A stretch of 64,000 bases of DNA from Argentina anserina (Eukaryota; Streptophyta; Magnoliopsida; Rosales; Rosaceae). How positions within the stretch are numbered: the first letter of the stretch is position 1; every line of letters starts with the position of its first letter. The position numbers and the translations under genes are program-made. Where the stretch lies: the NCBI RefSeq assembly GCF_933775445.1, contig NC_065877.1, positions 62,001 to 126,000 of the forward strand, written 5' to 3'. Below the pieces are notes generated by a model. That model searched no databases, was not told where the DNA came from, and was given only the letters and a program-made list of their open reading frames with translations. Shown here piece after piece: positions 24,631-37,689 of this stretch.

Positions 24631-26979
24631 GCACAACCTTCAATATGATAATTTTCAATTCATTCTAATCTGATTTGAAAGTACAATAGATAGCTAAACT
24701 TACAAGCTTCAAAGACAACTCTTAGACTTCTAGAATACCATAAGACTATAAGTGCTCAAACTTATTGATAATAAGACATTAATAGACTCTTAAAACACTA
24801 GACTCATAAATTTTCTTGTAACTGAAAATTAACCTGACAAGACTCTTAAACTCCCGTGGAGACTTTCCTTTGGACCAAAAAGGGTTAGCTTAGCCTTTGG
24901 CCTCCAAAGAGGATATTTATTTTCCAGCCAGCTTATGGCTGCTCTATCGTGGATGTAGTTGTGGTTCACATCACTCCTTGTCTCCTTGCTTATGAATATT
25001 TGTCATCTCTGTTTATGAGACATTTTTTTCCCCAAGGAATGTGTCGACTTCATAGTACAGTATTTTGTTTATACTTGTGAAATAATTTAAGATAAAGCAA
25101 GGCCTAAAGTACCTTTTGTATTTTGACTGCAGTCCAGGCAAAAGGCATTAGCAGACTTACAGCAGATGCAATCCGTTCATGTATGTAACCATTTTATCCT
25201 CAGATCTTTCTTAATTGATGAAATTGATCCTTATGAGCGTTAGGTTTCCTTGAACTAAGAGATTACTTATTTTTTTCCCTTTCCATATTTCAATAGTGTG
25301 TTGTGGTTTAGTTTCTTCAATTTGGTCTCATTGTTTTTGGTGTTTTGCCCTTTTGGTTTCTTCCGTAGTTCTCTTTGTTTAGTGAATTTCATAAGTACTA
25401 TTCTTTTCATTAGTTAATGCACTGTAAATCATTTCTTTTTAAACTAGTTGGTTGATCTGACTCTAGTTGTCGTTTGTTAGTTCCCTACCCCATATGATGA
25501 GTAGAATGTCGTACCTTCCATTTTATAGTAGTACATCTATATTCCCAACTACTTGCTGCTTTTTATTTAACTTAGTCTCACTGTTTGTGTTATTGTAGCT
25601 TGAAAAGCTGAGTGATATTCAGTGCCAACCTGAGTCACAGCTGAAGTTCATTACAGAAGCCTGGTTACAGGTACATCACGATCTGTTTTCAACTGAGAGT
25701 CTGATAACATAGTTGTTGTTCTTAATTAAATTTTCTATGTTTGCAGATAGTTGAGTGTAGGCGTGTACTGAAATGGACGTATGCCTATGGATATTATTTA
25801 CCTGAGCACGAACATGCCAAGAGACAGTTTTTTGAATACTTACAAGGTATGTCAGTTTCCTAAACTTCCAAGAGACATTGGATCTTGTCGCTTTATTATG
25901 AAATTTTAATTTTATGTGCAGGTGAGGCTGAGTCTGGGTTGGAACGACTTCATCAGTGTGCAGAAAAGGAGCTGCAAGCTTATCTCAACGAAGAAGACCC
26001 ACCAAAAGATTTCAATGAGTTTCGCACAAAACTTGCCGGATTGACCAGGTATTATGAACTTTGAGGTATTCTGATGAGTACTAGGACTCATATAAGAGAT
26101 AATTAGCCAAAAATAGGGTAGTTAGAGAATCTCAAGCGGGGATTGCTAAATTTATTGTCAAATTTAGCAATTCCTGGTAGGAATTCTCTTCCAGTAAGGA
26201 TTGGTAAATAAATTGTTAAATTAAAAAGTTGGTGTTAGAAACCAAAAAAGTGAACGTTGAAATTTGGCCTAAGCTTAAATACAGGAGAGAATTTTTTTGG
26301 CAATTATATGTCAATTCTGCTGGACCTACATTTCCCCCAAAAAGTTGCTAGATTTGACCTTTTTTTTTTTTGAAAGGTCAATTCTGCTATAGATACTCTT
26401 ACCCTCGCTCCTCCAGAAGGTCACGAGTTGGAGACAATACTGAAGGAGGGTAGAATTTATGGGTACTTGATAAAGTGAACCAAGGCTAGATCTGCAAATT
26501 TTTATTATGATTGCCATAAGTAATAGGATATTCTCCTCTTCATTTCATGACTCTGCGAGTAGGGATATTGGAAATGAGACAGATACTACACACACCTGTG
26601 GATTATGCCACTAGTTCATTTCTGTTTTTAATTTTTCATATTGACATACTTGAACAGTATAGCTTTTCTGCTTATTGATGTAATTGCTCATCTTCAATGA
26701 AACAGTGTGACACGAAACTACTTTGAAAATTTAGTTCGAGCTCTGGAGAATGGTCTGTCAGATGTGGACTCTATTGGTGCAAGCAGCAAGGCGGTAATCT
26801 CAAAGAGTTTGGGAGGTGCAAGCAGCAAGGGAAGAGGTGGGAGGGGTAAGGCTACAACATCCAGGTCAAGTAGCTCCAATAGAAATATTGATGATTTTGG
26901 CCACTGGTCCTGTGAACATTGCACCTTTGCAAATGTGAGGTCAGCCACTGTCTGCCAGATGTGCCAACGACGCCGGTAG
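20357..26979 (+). CDS. ARIADNE-family RBR E3 ubiquitin ligase (ARI7/ARI8-like)
   Basis: RING-between-RING ligase that takes ubiquitin from an E2 onto its own cysteine before substrate transfer. Fifteen exons: 20357-20539, 20807-20931, 21133-21238, 21380-21470, 21889-22061, 22721-22825, 23228-23316, 23930-24037, 24208-24298, 24397-24486, 25133-25180, 25599-25670, 25747-25846, 25922-26048 and 26706-26979, giving 593 residues. The N-terminus is very acidic (DANDDDEDF). RING1 starts at CGIC (Cys141) and contains CGHPFC. The IBR lies around residues 210-290. RING2/Rcat contains CPKC and GCMHITC, with predicted catalytic Cys312. An Ariadne helical domain follows. The last exon encodes a RanBP2-type zinc finger ([10 protein letters not shown] then CQMCQRR), a feature of plant ARI7/ARI8-type proteins. 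The exact orthologue number is not decided. An ARI8 gene also lies close to FAS1-FT in Arabidopsis. Confidence 0.95.
22197..22286. repeat. Short inverted repeat in ARI intron 5
   Basis: TCACCATTGGATCTGAA near 22197-22213 recurs in inverted orientation at 22269-22285. The pairing extends to GGTGGAG/CTCCAC on the loop side, giving arms of about 31 nt around a spacer of about 27 nt. It is a compact intronic hairpin of unknown origin. I see no match to a conserved plant microRNA. Confidence 0.65.
24567..24622 (+). repeat. (AG)n microsatellite in ARI intron 10
   Basis: An uninterrupted AG run of about 28 units, the longest simple repeat in the window, in the intron after the tenth ARI exon. Confidence 0.95.
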
Positions 26980-28357
26980 GTAATTTGTATTGCAAATTAA
27001 CCTAGCTGGCTGGCTGTTGGGGCTTGGTTTATTGCCCAGTTGGCTGGCTTCTTGCAGTGAAGTATCAACCTAGTGGGCTACTAGGAAGGAAGGGGTTTCC
27101 CATAACCCATGTTTGGAAATTATATATGCAAGGACAAAGAAAGGGTAGGGGGAAGCAAAGAAGAAGACACTGGCTCTGTCTCGTGTTATGGGGATGTTAG
27201 CAGTATATAGTTCCTGTTGTTTGTCTGTCTTATCCGTGCCCATCTTGTTTCACGCAAATGTAATTTAATGTAACTTTATTAATTAACTAGTTGCTTATGA
27301 AATTGTAGCGAGGTTAAAGCTTCATGTGGTTTGTAACTTGGGGTAAAACTAGTCGGGGGGACAATCTACTGAATTGGCCCCTGCATAGATAAGTATATGT
27401 ATGTCCTTCCATCTTATCTTGAATACGAACTCCTAGTCTAGATTTTGTAGCCTAATCTCGAAACTAACCTAAACAACCTCTGATGCAAAGTTCTAGTTCA
27501 AGTTTCTCATGAGAAAAAAAGGGCTCTATCAACCAAAATCCGCCGTTAGTGGTCAGTGATGAGAAGAATGGAAAACTGGAAAATCACTTGGATGTGTGCC
27601 TAGCATTCGACATGAGCTTTGGAAACACGAAGTTCTCATTTAGTATTCTATTTTAGTAGTTATGTCAGTTTTTGATCATATTTTTAGAATTATTTTCATA
27701 ATTCTATTTATAAATTTCTTAAAACCACACTTAAATTCATTTTAACCTATTATCCCCAAATTGTATCTTAATTATCTTCAAAAGTTCGATATATCTCCCT
27801 CATTTAGCAACTACTATGTATATATCTAAACATAAATCTTCTTAATATAGCTATGATATACAATATATATATTTAGCTATGAGTAATTCAAAAATATACT
27901 TTTAAAATAACTGAATTGAGATTGCATATTGGAAATTTATTTTCTTAGTGAAAAAAGGCAATTATTTGTATATTATTTTCAATTGCTTTCAACTAAATTT
28001 AATAAGGATGGAGTAAATATACTTTTGTTGTAATAATTATACAAATCATTTATATTTCGATATATGCGTAGTGATGTGGAGGACATATATATTGGAGATA
28101 AATGAGAGACAATTTGGTGATGATAGGAAAATATGAAACAAAATATAAATTTAAGGAGTCAAGGACTAAAGTGACGAAAATAACCCTGATCAAAACTGAC
28201 AAAAATACTAAAAAAAGATATAAATGAGAACTTCAAGTACCCAATTGTCCGTTTCAAACATCAGGTACCAAATTGTCCAAGTAGCTATAGGAGGAATTCA
28301 CCCGAGTAATCAATCAGGACAAAAAAAAAACACAAAGTGATGCAACTGACTCCAGAA
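26980..28357. other. Convergent 3' intergenic region, ARI and GCP2
   Basis: A tail-to-tail region between the ARI stop and the GCP2 stop. It holds both 3' UTRs and AT-rich DNA. No additional gene, RNA gene or clear repeat is seen. Confidence 0.6.
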
Positions 28358-31300
28358 TTATTGTTCACTTCCGATGCCCAAAATCCACTGTGCAAGATGA
28401 GTCAAATATGGTTCTGCTTGGGAACTGCTGCTCAGTATTGGTGCTAGGCTCTGAAGCTCCGCATTGAACTCCCTCTCGAATTTGCTGCAATATAGGGTCA
28501 CAGAGAGTTAGAGAGTAGCAGAGAATGTGCGTCATTATGTACATCTGCCACACCCACTTCAAACTTACAGAATAGCATCAGTAAAATTGGTATTGCTGGA
28601 GCTTATTGATAGTGTCTGACATCGGCTCCGTGATTTCGACTGCTTAGGTTTCTCTGACAGAAGAGAACTTATCAACCACTGTGCAGCTGAAGCATATTGT
28701 AGGCAGAGAGCTTTCAGCCTCTCCACTTTCTGCATTTCATAGAATACACTATTAGAAAAAATAGTGAAAAATAGTGAAGACCAAGTTATGAGCACACGGT
28801 CAAAACCGACAAAAGGATGTAATCCAAACATGACTTACTCTGTTCCTCCATGAATTCACTTTTTTTCCTTAACTTTTCTATGATTAAAGTCTATTCTTTC
28901 CAATTAAAGAGATCTCCGCTGACCTCTTCTATGATATTTTTCTCTACTATAGTTTCGAAGCTATTACGCAAGTAAATCATACAATAAAGCACACCTTTAG
29001 AAATTCAGGCAAAAGAAGCAAACATCCTCTCAAGCACTTGTCAAGGAAGAAGTCATGGTGTTGGATGACCTGCATCAGGAAAAGCCTTGTAAGACTAACA
29101 TGATCTTTCCTTTTCTTTGTGTCAGATGAAGAACCGCAATTTCATAAAAGACAAAGACCAGACCTCATCTATGCTCTTTGCAGTCTGAAGCTTGCTATGC
29201 ATCACATGCCAATTGGGTTCAAGAACCTGTAAGCAAGAAATTCACTAGTGAAAACGCACAAGGCTTTAACAATTGTAGGCAAAAAATATTTCAGAGTATG
29301 TAGAAACAAAAATGCAAAGATTTTCATCTGTCTCCTTCCAGGTGAACATGTTCGAATGAGGGTGCAGGTTGCAATAGCAAGCATGGCCAAGTATCAGATT
29401 CAACTATTAACATCCTCGAGTTGTGTTGACAAGCGCCAAACAAAGAAAGCAAACCAACAAAATGCAAAAGGGAATGCAACTAAAAAAAAATACTTGGGAT
29501 ATAGCAAAAAAAAAAAAAAAACTACACTACACTACAGCTATAGCATGGCAAAGGCATCTAAAGACGGAAAAGATACATAGGACACAAATAATTGAGAGAG
29601 TAAAACCTGCCTCAAATGTTAGATAATGTAGAAGGCTGTTAATAAATTTAAGCATACTCCGACAGAGGAGAGATGATCTGCGGATGGCGAATCCACGCAT
29701 GTTCAGGGCACGAACTCCCTGCAAATACATTCTTCCACCAAATTAAGCACAGACGCGAGGCTGCATGACCTGGCAATGTATCATAAAATGGAATTTAGTC
29801 TGTACCTGATGCACTTGCCATGCACCACAAAGTTGGCGTTCTACATGCTTACAGTGGAAAAGAAACCGGAAAATCAACTGATACTTTGTTAGGGCTTTCT
29901 TAGAGATCACTATAGACAATGGCCACCTAACCTGTAAATAGGAACCAAATGGTCAAACAAAGTATGAGGTCAAATAGTATGACATTCTAATTTTCATAGT
30001 GAGGCAAGCTCCAAGGAGAAAATTGACTTCATGAATCTCCTGCCAATTATAAATCATGTAAAGTAATAATAAAAATAATATAAATCCCATCTAGAGCGTT
30101 CTTTTAAAAAGATAGACTCACAAAATTTGTCAGCAGACCTTATAATTCAAAGAAAATGTCTCCAGTCCAGTTAAGCTCAGTGGTTCCTCTAGATCATTAT
30201 CATCAAGAACATTCCTGCTCTGTTCATGATCTTTGAGTTTGAGTGCCCCTAGTCTTCTAAGCAAAGAAGATGTTTCCTGATGTAAAACGGCAAAAAGTAT
30301 TAAAGCAAAATCTTACTCAGGCGATTTTATATAGGAACAAAACATTACAGCTGTTTACCACACAACATGTTAAGTCCTCATGGCAGGGATCTGCTGCAGC
30401 TGCTGTGGTTCGCAAAGCAAGGTCTAGTAGAGACTATATAGCCAGCAACAAGTATATAAATATATATATATATAAGTTACGTCCAACCAGGAAAAATAAA
30501 AATAAAGTATTTGCCTGATATGGGCATTGATGAAGATGAAAGACGTACTTGCAGTTTTTCTACAGAAATGTCATCAAGCTTTTTCAAAAGCTCATCCCGA
30601 GCAATATCCATGAAATGAACTAAAAAGTCACCCTGTAATAGCATCAGTGTTATCTAATTGACTTGAATAACATTTTTATTGTATCGTAAAACTTTAGGGA
30701 AAATATTCTACTTGGTAACTGCATGATAGTATATATTAAACATCACCAGCTCCTTTATACTAAAATACTAAATAGATACCTCCCCTGAAATCTAGACTAC
30801 AAAACAAGCATGCTGGTGCTTGATGTAGCTAATAGCCGAGTGTTCAAGACCCACCCACAATGTAAAATAAACTTAATCAGAAACATGCACATGCTCACTT
30901 ACTCAGGCAATATTGAGTGAGTTATCACTGACATAGCACATGACCTGATATAAATGACGGAAGCTTTCCAATCCCAATAGCAGATGAAGCATATATATTC
31001 AGTCTAAAACATATTGCAGAGTTACTAATCTATTTCCAAGTTCGTTGGTCATACAGCAGTATACCTGATCAAGAAGAAGATAGTGCTTTATAGATCGTAG
31101 CTTTCCCATCAGATCATACTACACGGGAAAAAAAAAGATTTAGACAACTACAAGAACATATTGTTATAAAGATCATGCAGCAGGGACCAACAAGGATAAC
31201 ACATGCACAAAAAAGGTTTATGTTGATTGGGCCTCACCTTTTCTTTGATAAGATTTAAAAGCTCACTGCTGGCAAAGTCATAAGCTGATTTTATACACTC

Positions 31301-33397
31301 AATATACCGATGATTTGATCCGAAGCTCATCAATTTCGAGTTTTCAGATACAGGGACCTATTTATACAACATAGTTACTGACAGATACTAAAATCGACGG
31401 CACAATGGAGTGGAAGGACTGTACAAAAAGTAAGATAATATAGTAGAACCTGAACATGGTGCCCACATTCTCTCATGACATTTAAATATTTTCCGGTGAT
31501 CAAAATTGTCCCAGCAATATTTGCAAGAAAGCTTGGAATTCCATCCTTAAGGCTGTAACGCTGCCTCCAATACTTGGCATCATAATCTTGAGTGAGGCTT
31601 TCCTGTAACACATTAAGCATAAGGCTTTTGATGGGATCACACGAATATAGCTCAATTATATACATTGCACTATACAATTCATGATTGTAAAGCTCTGACA
31701 ATACCTTCTGAAGAGATTTGTTCTCAGCAATGAAAAATTCATTGTAAGGATCATCAATGACTCCTTCATAGACCCACCTATAAGAAGTTTCATTTCCAAA
31801 CATTGAGATCAAACAAAGCATCCTTCAAATACAGTAGAGGATAATCCAAGCCTGAAGAGCTCATAAGATTGGATATACAAAAAGAAGGGATATAATGATA
31901 CTCAAGAAAAAAGTATATAAGGTACGGACATCCGCACCTGAAAATTCTCCTATATATATATAAATATATATAAAAGAAATAATCTGGAGGAGAGAAACGA
32001 CAATAGTCGTGGAGCAAAATGAAATGCATTTTGTCTAGAATGGGAGCATAAATATAGAGTAGTGCTTGGTCCAATACAGTACGCAAAGAAATTGGGAAAG
32101 AACATAATTCATGGGAGCATTTTATGCTTATGTAGTTAAGCAATCACATTTGATAGACGTGTTTGATAGGATGTCAAATATAAGACACTGCTAAGAGAAG
32201 TCCCGATTCCCCACGATAAAGAATGGTAGATATTCCAGAAGAGTACCTCTCTAATATACCCAGGTAGGCATTGCTAGCGCAATCAGCCATCTTTTCTAGC
32301 AATAACCTCACAGCAGTATCACCAGCCATGGCCTTAGCCTGGAAAAGAGCAGCATTAGAATAAATTAGCAAATAGCAATTGACAAATGAAGAAGCTGAGA
32401 CAGATATACAAGTAGAGTAAGAGTGCTTACTACTTTCAAACGAAGCAGGAGGAGGTATCCGAATAAAAATTAGGTAAGATAAAGATAAGAAATAACCTGA
32501 CTCTGCACAAGGTTGAGAACTGCAGAACCTGCAAAATTATTAGCTGAAGCTTTCTGTATTACAGTGGATAGTGCCTGCATAGATCCCATCATAGGCTGAA
32601 ATACACACAGTAGAGAAATTAGAGAAACCAGAAGGAAAAAAGAAAGAAGGCAAGTGGATTAAAAAGCAGATACCTGACAGTAGTACCACAAGCCTTGCAA
32701 GGAGAGTCTTCCAAGTCGAAATTGGTGTTCAAGCTGAGCCACCATAGCCTGGTAATCCTAATAAAAAAAATAATAATGTAGTTACTAAGAAGAGGAGAGC
32801 AAGTAAAACACATCAAAGGTATTATGAGGAGGAGAAAAGTTACTAAGAGGAGAGCCCTGAGTGCAGCAGCAAAGGCATGATTAACTAAGCCGTTGTTGAA
32901 CTGAGATCTGGACTCAACAAAGTGATTGATGAGCATGAAGCTCTGGCAGAGAGGAAACACCCGTTTGGCCAATTCCTGAACAGCCAGTTTCAGTTACAAT
33001 TCAGCTAAATGTGCAGCAGCCAGCAATGGAAATGGAAAGTGAAATAGTAGAAAGGTACCTGAAGAGCTAGATCCATGGAAGCATCAAGTTGAAAGGTGAA
33101 ATCAGAGACCCTAGCGCGGGAAATGTAGCGGCCTTGGATACCAACCATGGCAGACAAGAGGTCATCGATCACCACCAGCTCCTGAACGGCTGAATTATAG
33201 CACCCAATGGCGTCACTGCAGTCCTTGGTTTTGGTTTCCTGGAGAAAAGCCCAATTTCAGAAACGGGAAAGCTCTAGAGTAAGGTAGAGCAGGGAGGAGC
33301 CAAGTAGAGAGAATCGTCATACCTGATGGAAGCGGCCGGTGAGGAAAGGCCTCTCGGAATTCCAGCGAGGTGATGAATTCGAGCCATTAATCTCCAT
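28358..33397 (-). CDS. GCP2: Gamma-tubulin complex protein 2 (GCP2/Spc97 family)
   Basis: Core subunit of the gamma-tubulin small complex that nucleates microtubules. Nineteen exons: 33397-33323, 33238-33059, 32975-32844, 32757-32674, 32595-32497, 32338-32247, 31777-31705, 31602-31450, 31357-31238, 31118-31065, 30632-30549, 30433-30359, 30276-30139, 29931-29806, 29718-29611, 29226-29164, 29069-28995, 28729-28569 and 28484-28358, giving 672 residues. The N-terminal GRIP1 half shows [44 protein letters not shown] and [16 protein letters not shown]. The C-terminal GRIP2 half shows [30 protein letters not shown] and the end [10 protein letters not shown]. All phases close. The intron after exon 15 must use a GC donor (GAG/gcaggt), because the nearby GT would shift the frame into a stop. 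Neighbours are unrelated in function. Confidence 0.95.
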
Positions 33398-33976
33398 CGC
33401 CCTCACTCTCCCTACACTCTTAATTTCTCTCTCTCTCTCTTTTTTCGAGTCTTTTCCCTCGCGTTGGGTCTTTTACCCTTTTTTTTTTGGAAGGAATGAA
33501 ATAATGAATGACTAGAAGGGACTCTAATAAATCTATTAAGAATTTATTTCAAGAGCGTAAAAGAGATTTAAATACTTTACTCGTCTTGCACTCTTGGTTC
33601 TTTTTTCATTTGATACAGATCAAATTCAAATTAGCTCCTATACGATCATATTAAGGTGTGTGACACCACTGAAAAAAATAAATAAATAAATAAACACAAT
33701 GAGAACTACATCTGAAACATCTGCATCAAATCATATTTCTTTAAAATTATAAAAGAAAAGTTACAGAATTTCCCAGGAAAAAAGATAAGGTTAACTTTTA
33801 CAGTACAACAAGCAGCTACGCTAACTTCGATTTCTTAATCCCTGGATGTTCGGTGCTTCGGTTGAGCATATTTCTTCCGGCTAGTCAGTCTGCATGACAT
33901 GAGTCCTACATATTTATGTAACTGAGGACTGCTTACACAGCATATGAGAATGTGAGTACATCTTTGCTCTGCAGTA
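33398..33976. other. GCP2 promoter and metallophosphoesterase 3' region
   Basis: Region between two minus-strand genes, with a CT-rich stretch just upstream of GCP2 and an AT-rich remainder. No separate gene is seen. Confidence 0.6.
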
Positions 33977-36693
33977 TTACACACTTCTCCTAGTTCTGTA
34001 GACAGTATAGGCCAATATTATTGGAATTGTGAGGCTATATCCTGGAAAATTGATTATGGGATTCATCTCGTAAGCTTTCATGAGAACCCTGCAGGTCTGC
34101 AATCCAAAGACCAAAAAAAAAAAACACAACATAAGCTACAACTAAAAGATGCAATTCTATTTACAGGAAGCGGAACCATGAAAAGAAAGGAAGAGCAGAT
34201 GCATGTTTCAGGTAACATCGTGTTAGTAATGGTACTCAAGTACTCAACAGTCCAGATAAATGTAATAATGAACCACCTGAGACATGTATTTCAAGCTAAT
34301 AAAGAGATATAAAAGGAACCTCACCATAAAATGCTTCCCACAAATAGCAAAGCAAATAACCAAAAGAACTTTCCGAATCCACCGGTCTCCAACACAGGAA
34401 TTTGATTTTCTACTGCCTCCATAACCATACATTAAAGATCTGTTTCCTTCTTGATCAGGATCATCTTCTTTCTTTCCTGAAAGTGAAAGAACATGTTCCC
34501 GGTATATCTGTTTTTCAGCAGCTAAAGCTCCACTGACAATAATAGCAGGAAAAACTACAAACAAGAGATGTGGAAGAACAACCACCATTACATCTGGAGA
34601 TCCCACGTATTCATGTTTTCCATCTTCATTGAAAGATTGAACCACCCAGCCCATACAGGTCATGTATCCTTTATCCTTGCCGTCAGTGAACACTTGCCCA
34701 ATGAACCATGGGAATAATACGAGGTAAAATACGTATCCTAATAAACCATACCACGAAAGGGCAACCCTGCAAAGCTCCTGTAAAACCCACACTAATATAT
34801 TTAGCAAGCCCTTGTTCTTGTAAGCAAAATGCTTATTTGGGAACATGAGGAAAGCTTTTGGAATAAGGAGAATCAAGAGTAAAAAGTATACAGCAGACCA
34901 CAGCATTGGGTAATATAATGCAGCCCACTGACAACCCATGACCATAAACTCCTTCCATGTCCATGAAAGCTTAGTACTAAGACCATTAACAGAAAACGGC
35001 CTCAGATCACTTAATGTCGATCTTCCCATAAAGTCATTTGCTTCTATTTGCAACCAATATCTATCTGGAGATGGATCCTCAAAAGCTCTATAATTCCATC
35101 GAGCAATATAAAGGTCTCCCCTGGAGGTGTTATGCTCAAGCTTTATCATGGGTCCCTCCAATACCAAACTCAGATATCCAGGTCTTGTGTCATAAATTTT
35201 AGCAGTAACTGAAACAAGTGGAGAAACAGAAAACACCAGGGCTCTAATTGCCTCAAAATATACAAGTCCCCTAGCATGACATTCATATTCATGACTGGAT
35301 GAAGATGTTGACATGAGCCGTGAATCCAGAGGAAAAGTTGGTAATATGATAGTTTTCTTGGTGCCTAACTTGAAGTCAAGATCAACATATGAAACATGAC
35401 CTCTATCAATGGCCAAAACTCGCATGGCTCTGCTCCTCCTCCAGTCGCCCATCTCCCACTCCCAGAATTCGTTGGCCGGTGGGGCATCAGTTGAACAATT
35501 AACAGGAGGATCAGAAGACAGTTGGTGTACATTAAGCTGGAAAAATTCTGGCAAAAATGGAAACACATGACTTGACTGATGGTGTCTCTTCAAATTTTTA
35601 CCAAACCTTGCATGCAGGTGGCCGCATATATAAGCAGATATGGATTGATTGAGGAATATATCTTTTAGGCTCTTCCCAGAATGTGAGGTTGCCGAGAATG
35701 AAAGAGGGAAATGCCCGAATGCAATCTTGGTGATTGGCTCTTTTGATTGAGAATCCCACTGGGAGAGCTCCATGTCTAAATCAGACAATAGTTGATCAGT
35801 GGGATGCCCGAAAAGATTAGTTGGACCTCGAACACCAACAGACATAGTGGTATCAACTCCAACAAATAGATGCTTCTGGTCACCAGTCTGAGAAAGAATG
35901 GAGTGTAAAGTTAGGGAAGTAATAGCAAGAAAACATGTATTGACATGCCAGAATCTATGACCAGAGGCTAATGGACTTGCACTTTACAGTTAAAAAGCAG
36001 AAGTTGAGTTCAGTACTGAAAGTAGGGGGAATCACACTCACACATGACAAATTAAGAGTGAAATGAACAATATACTGACCTGAAGAGTGACACTGTTAAG
36101 ATTCCCAGCTCTGCCCAACTGCCCATTGATGCTGTACTTTGAAAAGAAATCAAAGGCACCACCAACGACTGGGACACCAAAGTTATCGTGGTTCCCTCTA
36201 AGATCATAGAAGGCACTCTTGTCCAGTCCACTCCTTTCGATAACATTATTCATTACAGACTGGTATTCCGCCCACTCGTCCTCATTTTGTTTCATTGTTA
36301 ACAAATCCTTGCTTTTCCCGTCTAATGTGGATGGAGATAAGGAAAATGAAACCAGTGTTACTATAGAACAGAAATCAAAACATCTTGATGACTCGGCATC
36401 CATCTAATTCAAAACATTTGGAAAGCAGTGAGGTTACCAGTGAGGTCACCAGTGATGAGGACGAGAGAAGGATTGATCATGGAGAGAGCAGGGCCCACAA
36501 GGTTGGAGAAGTCGGTTGCTCTTTGGGGATGGTGGACACTGAAATGGAGATCAGAAAGCTGAACCGCCCACACCACAGACTCAGGCGCTCCTTTGACATC
36601 GATCACGACGTTCCTCCTACTCGCAGCACAACACAGCGAGGGAATCAGCACCACCATCATAGCCATAACCATCTCCATCGCACTGCCCCCCAT
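33977..36693 (-). CDS. Membrane-anchored metallophosphoesterase (TMEM62/At3g03305-like)
   Basis: A calcineurin-like phosphoesterase with an N-terminal signal sequence and a C-terminal multipass membrane region. The substrate is not known. Four exons, 36693-36438, 36321-36080, 35887-34325 and 34096-33977, give 726 residues. A hydrophobic signal peptide (about residues 6-24) is followed by the metal-ligand blocks SDLHFS, TGDLTD, RGNHDNF, FGHFPLS and CGHLHARFG in the canonical order. The lumenal half ends near WTWKEF. It is followed by about five hydrophobic segments, including FLLLILLIP, YVFYLVLFPWF and VVVLPHLLFVVFP. KKEDD near the C-terminus is cytosolic-looking. In Arabidopsis I recall this gene next to LCAT3. 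Here the LCAT3 homologue is about 20 kb away in the same orientation. Confidence 0.9.
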
Positions 36694-37689
36694 CTATTCT
36701 CTCATTCATTCATTCATTCATTCTCGGTCTGCGTTTTTAGGGAACTACAGACTTGTACATACTCCTCGCCAAAATAAATAAATATAAAGTAAATAAAATA
36801 AATATTACAGCATTACTGAATGGGATGAGAGACAACAATTAACCAAATTTAGAGAGAATAGAGAGAGAGAGAGAGAGAGAGCGAGCGAGAGGTGGGGGGT
36901 CTCGTTCTGGTTCGCTAGTTGCTCCATCAAAATTTGGAGCTGCCATCCAAACAACTCCAGCGCTCTTCTGTCTCAATGTGAGTAATCTCTTCCAATCTGC
37001 CTTCTTTCATGGCCTTTGCTTTACTCTTTCCGTCCAAGTTTTGGCCTTTGCTTGAGGTGAGCTTGGTGTCGATTATCTTCTGGGTTTTTGATGATGAAAT
37101 TTGAGCATCCCCTCTAGATTTTCGTGGTGCATTATTTTCTTTAATTTAACCTTATATTCCGAGCTGTAACTCCGCCATTTCTTTCTTCATCTGGTAATGT
37201 GTGACACCAACAATTATATTTAACAATGTGATTTGTAGACCAAGCTTTGGGATCATTGAAGCTTTATCTCATTCTGGAGAGTTATGGCAATGAGTGGGCT
37301 TTGAGTTTTCATGGGATAAATGGAGATAAACTGACTGAGCTTTCGATTTATTTTTGGGTGCGCTGCGTGCTGCTGAACAAATTAATTCATTATGGCCATT
37401 ATCAATGTGGATGGATTCTACCTAGTGTTTCCCCTACTCTTATTGATGACCCCCAATCAATAAGTTCAAGTTCTGGATTTCTTTTAGTGCCAAATACAGT
37501 ATTACTCTCCCACTCTAGACTTCAACAATACCATCTCGTCCCTTTACCATACTCATTAGTCACAACTTGATTGTATTGAAATCAAACATTAGTGAGATAA
37601 AACTAATCTTGTCTTTGTAAAATCTGTCGTTAATCAAATCATAGGCTTGTACGTATATAAAGACCTGCCTTTTGTAGTGTGGCTTTTCG
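36694..37689. other. Divergent intergenic region, metallophosphoesterase and Ycf20-like gene
   Basis: Just under 1 kb between opposed start codons. It contains a GA run near 36858-36880 and probably 5' UTR exon(s) of the Ycf20-like gene, for example one with the donor at AAT/gtgagt near 36975. An open frame at 37247-37570 has no family similarity, and I treat it as untranslated or intronic. Confidence 0.5.

Noticed and set aside
26120..26220. Hairpin GGATTGCTAAATTT...AAATTTAGCAATTCC in the last ARI intron
   Set aside because: The stem is only about 14 bp in AT-rich intron DNA. It is not distinguishable from chance or a very decayed MITE.
37247..37570. 107-residue open frame upstream of the Ycf20-like gene
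   Set aside because: No homology is recognised and it lies in the presumed 5' UTR/intron of the gene. The real coding start is after an in-frame stop at 37675.
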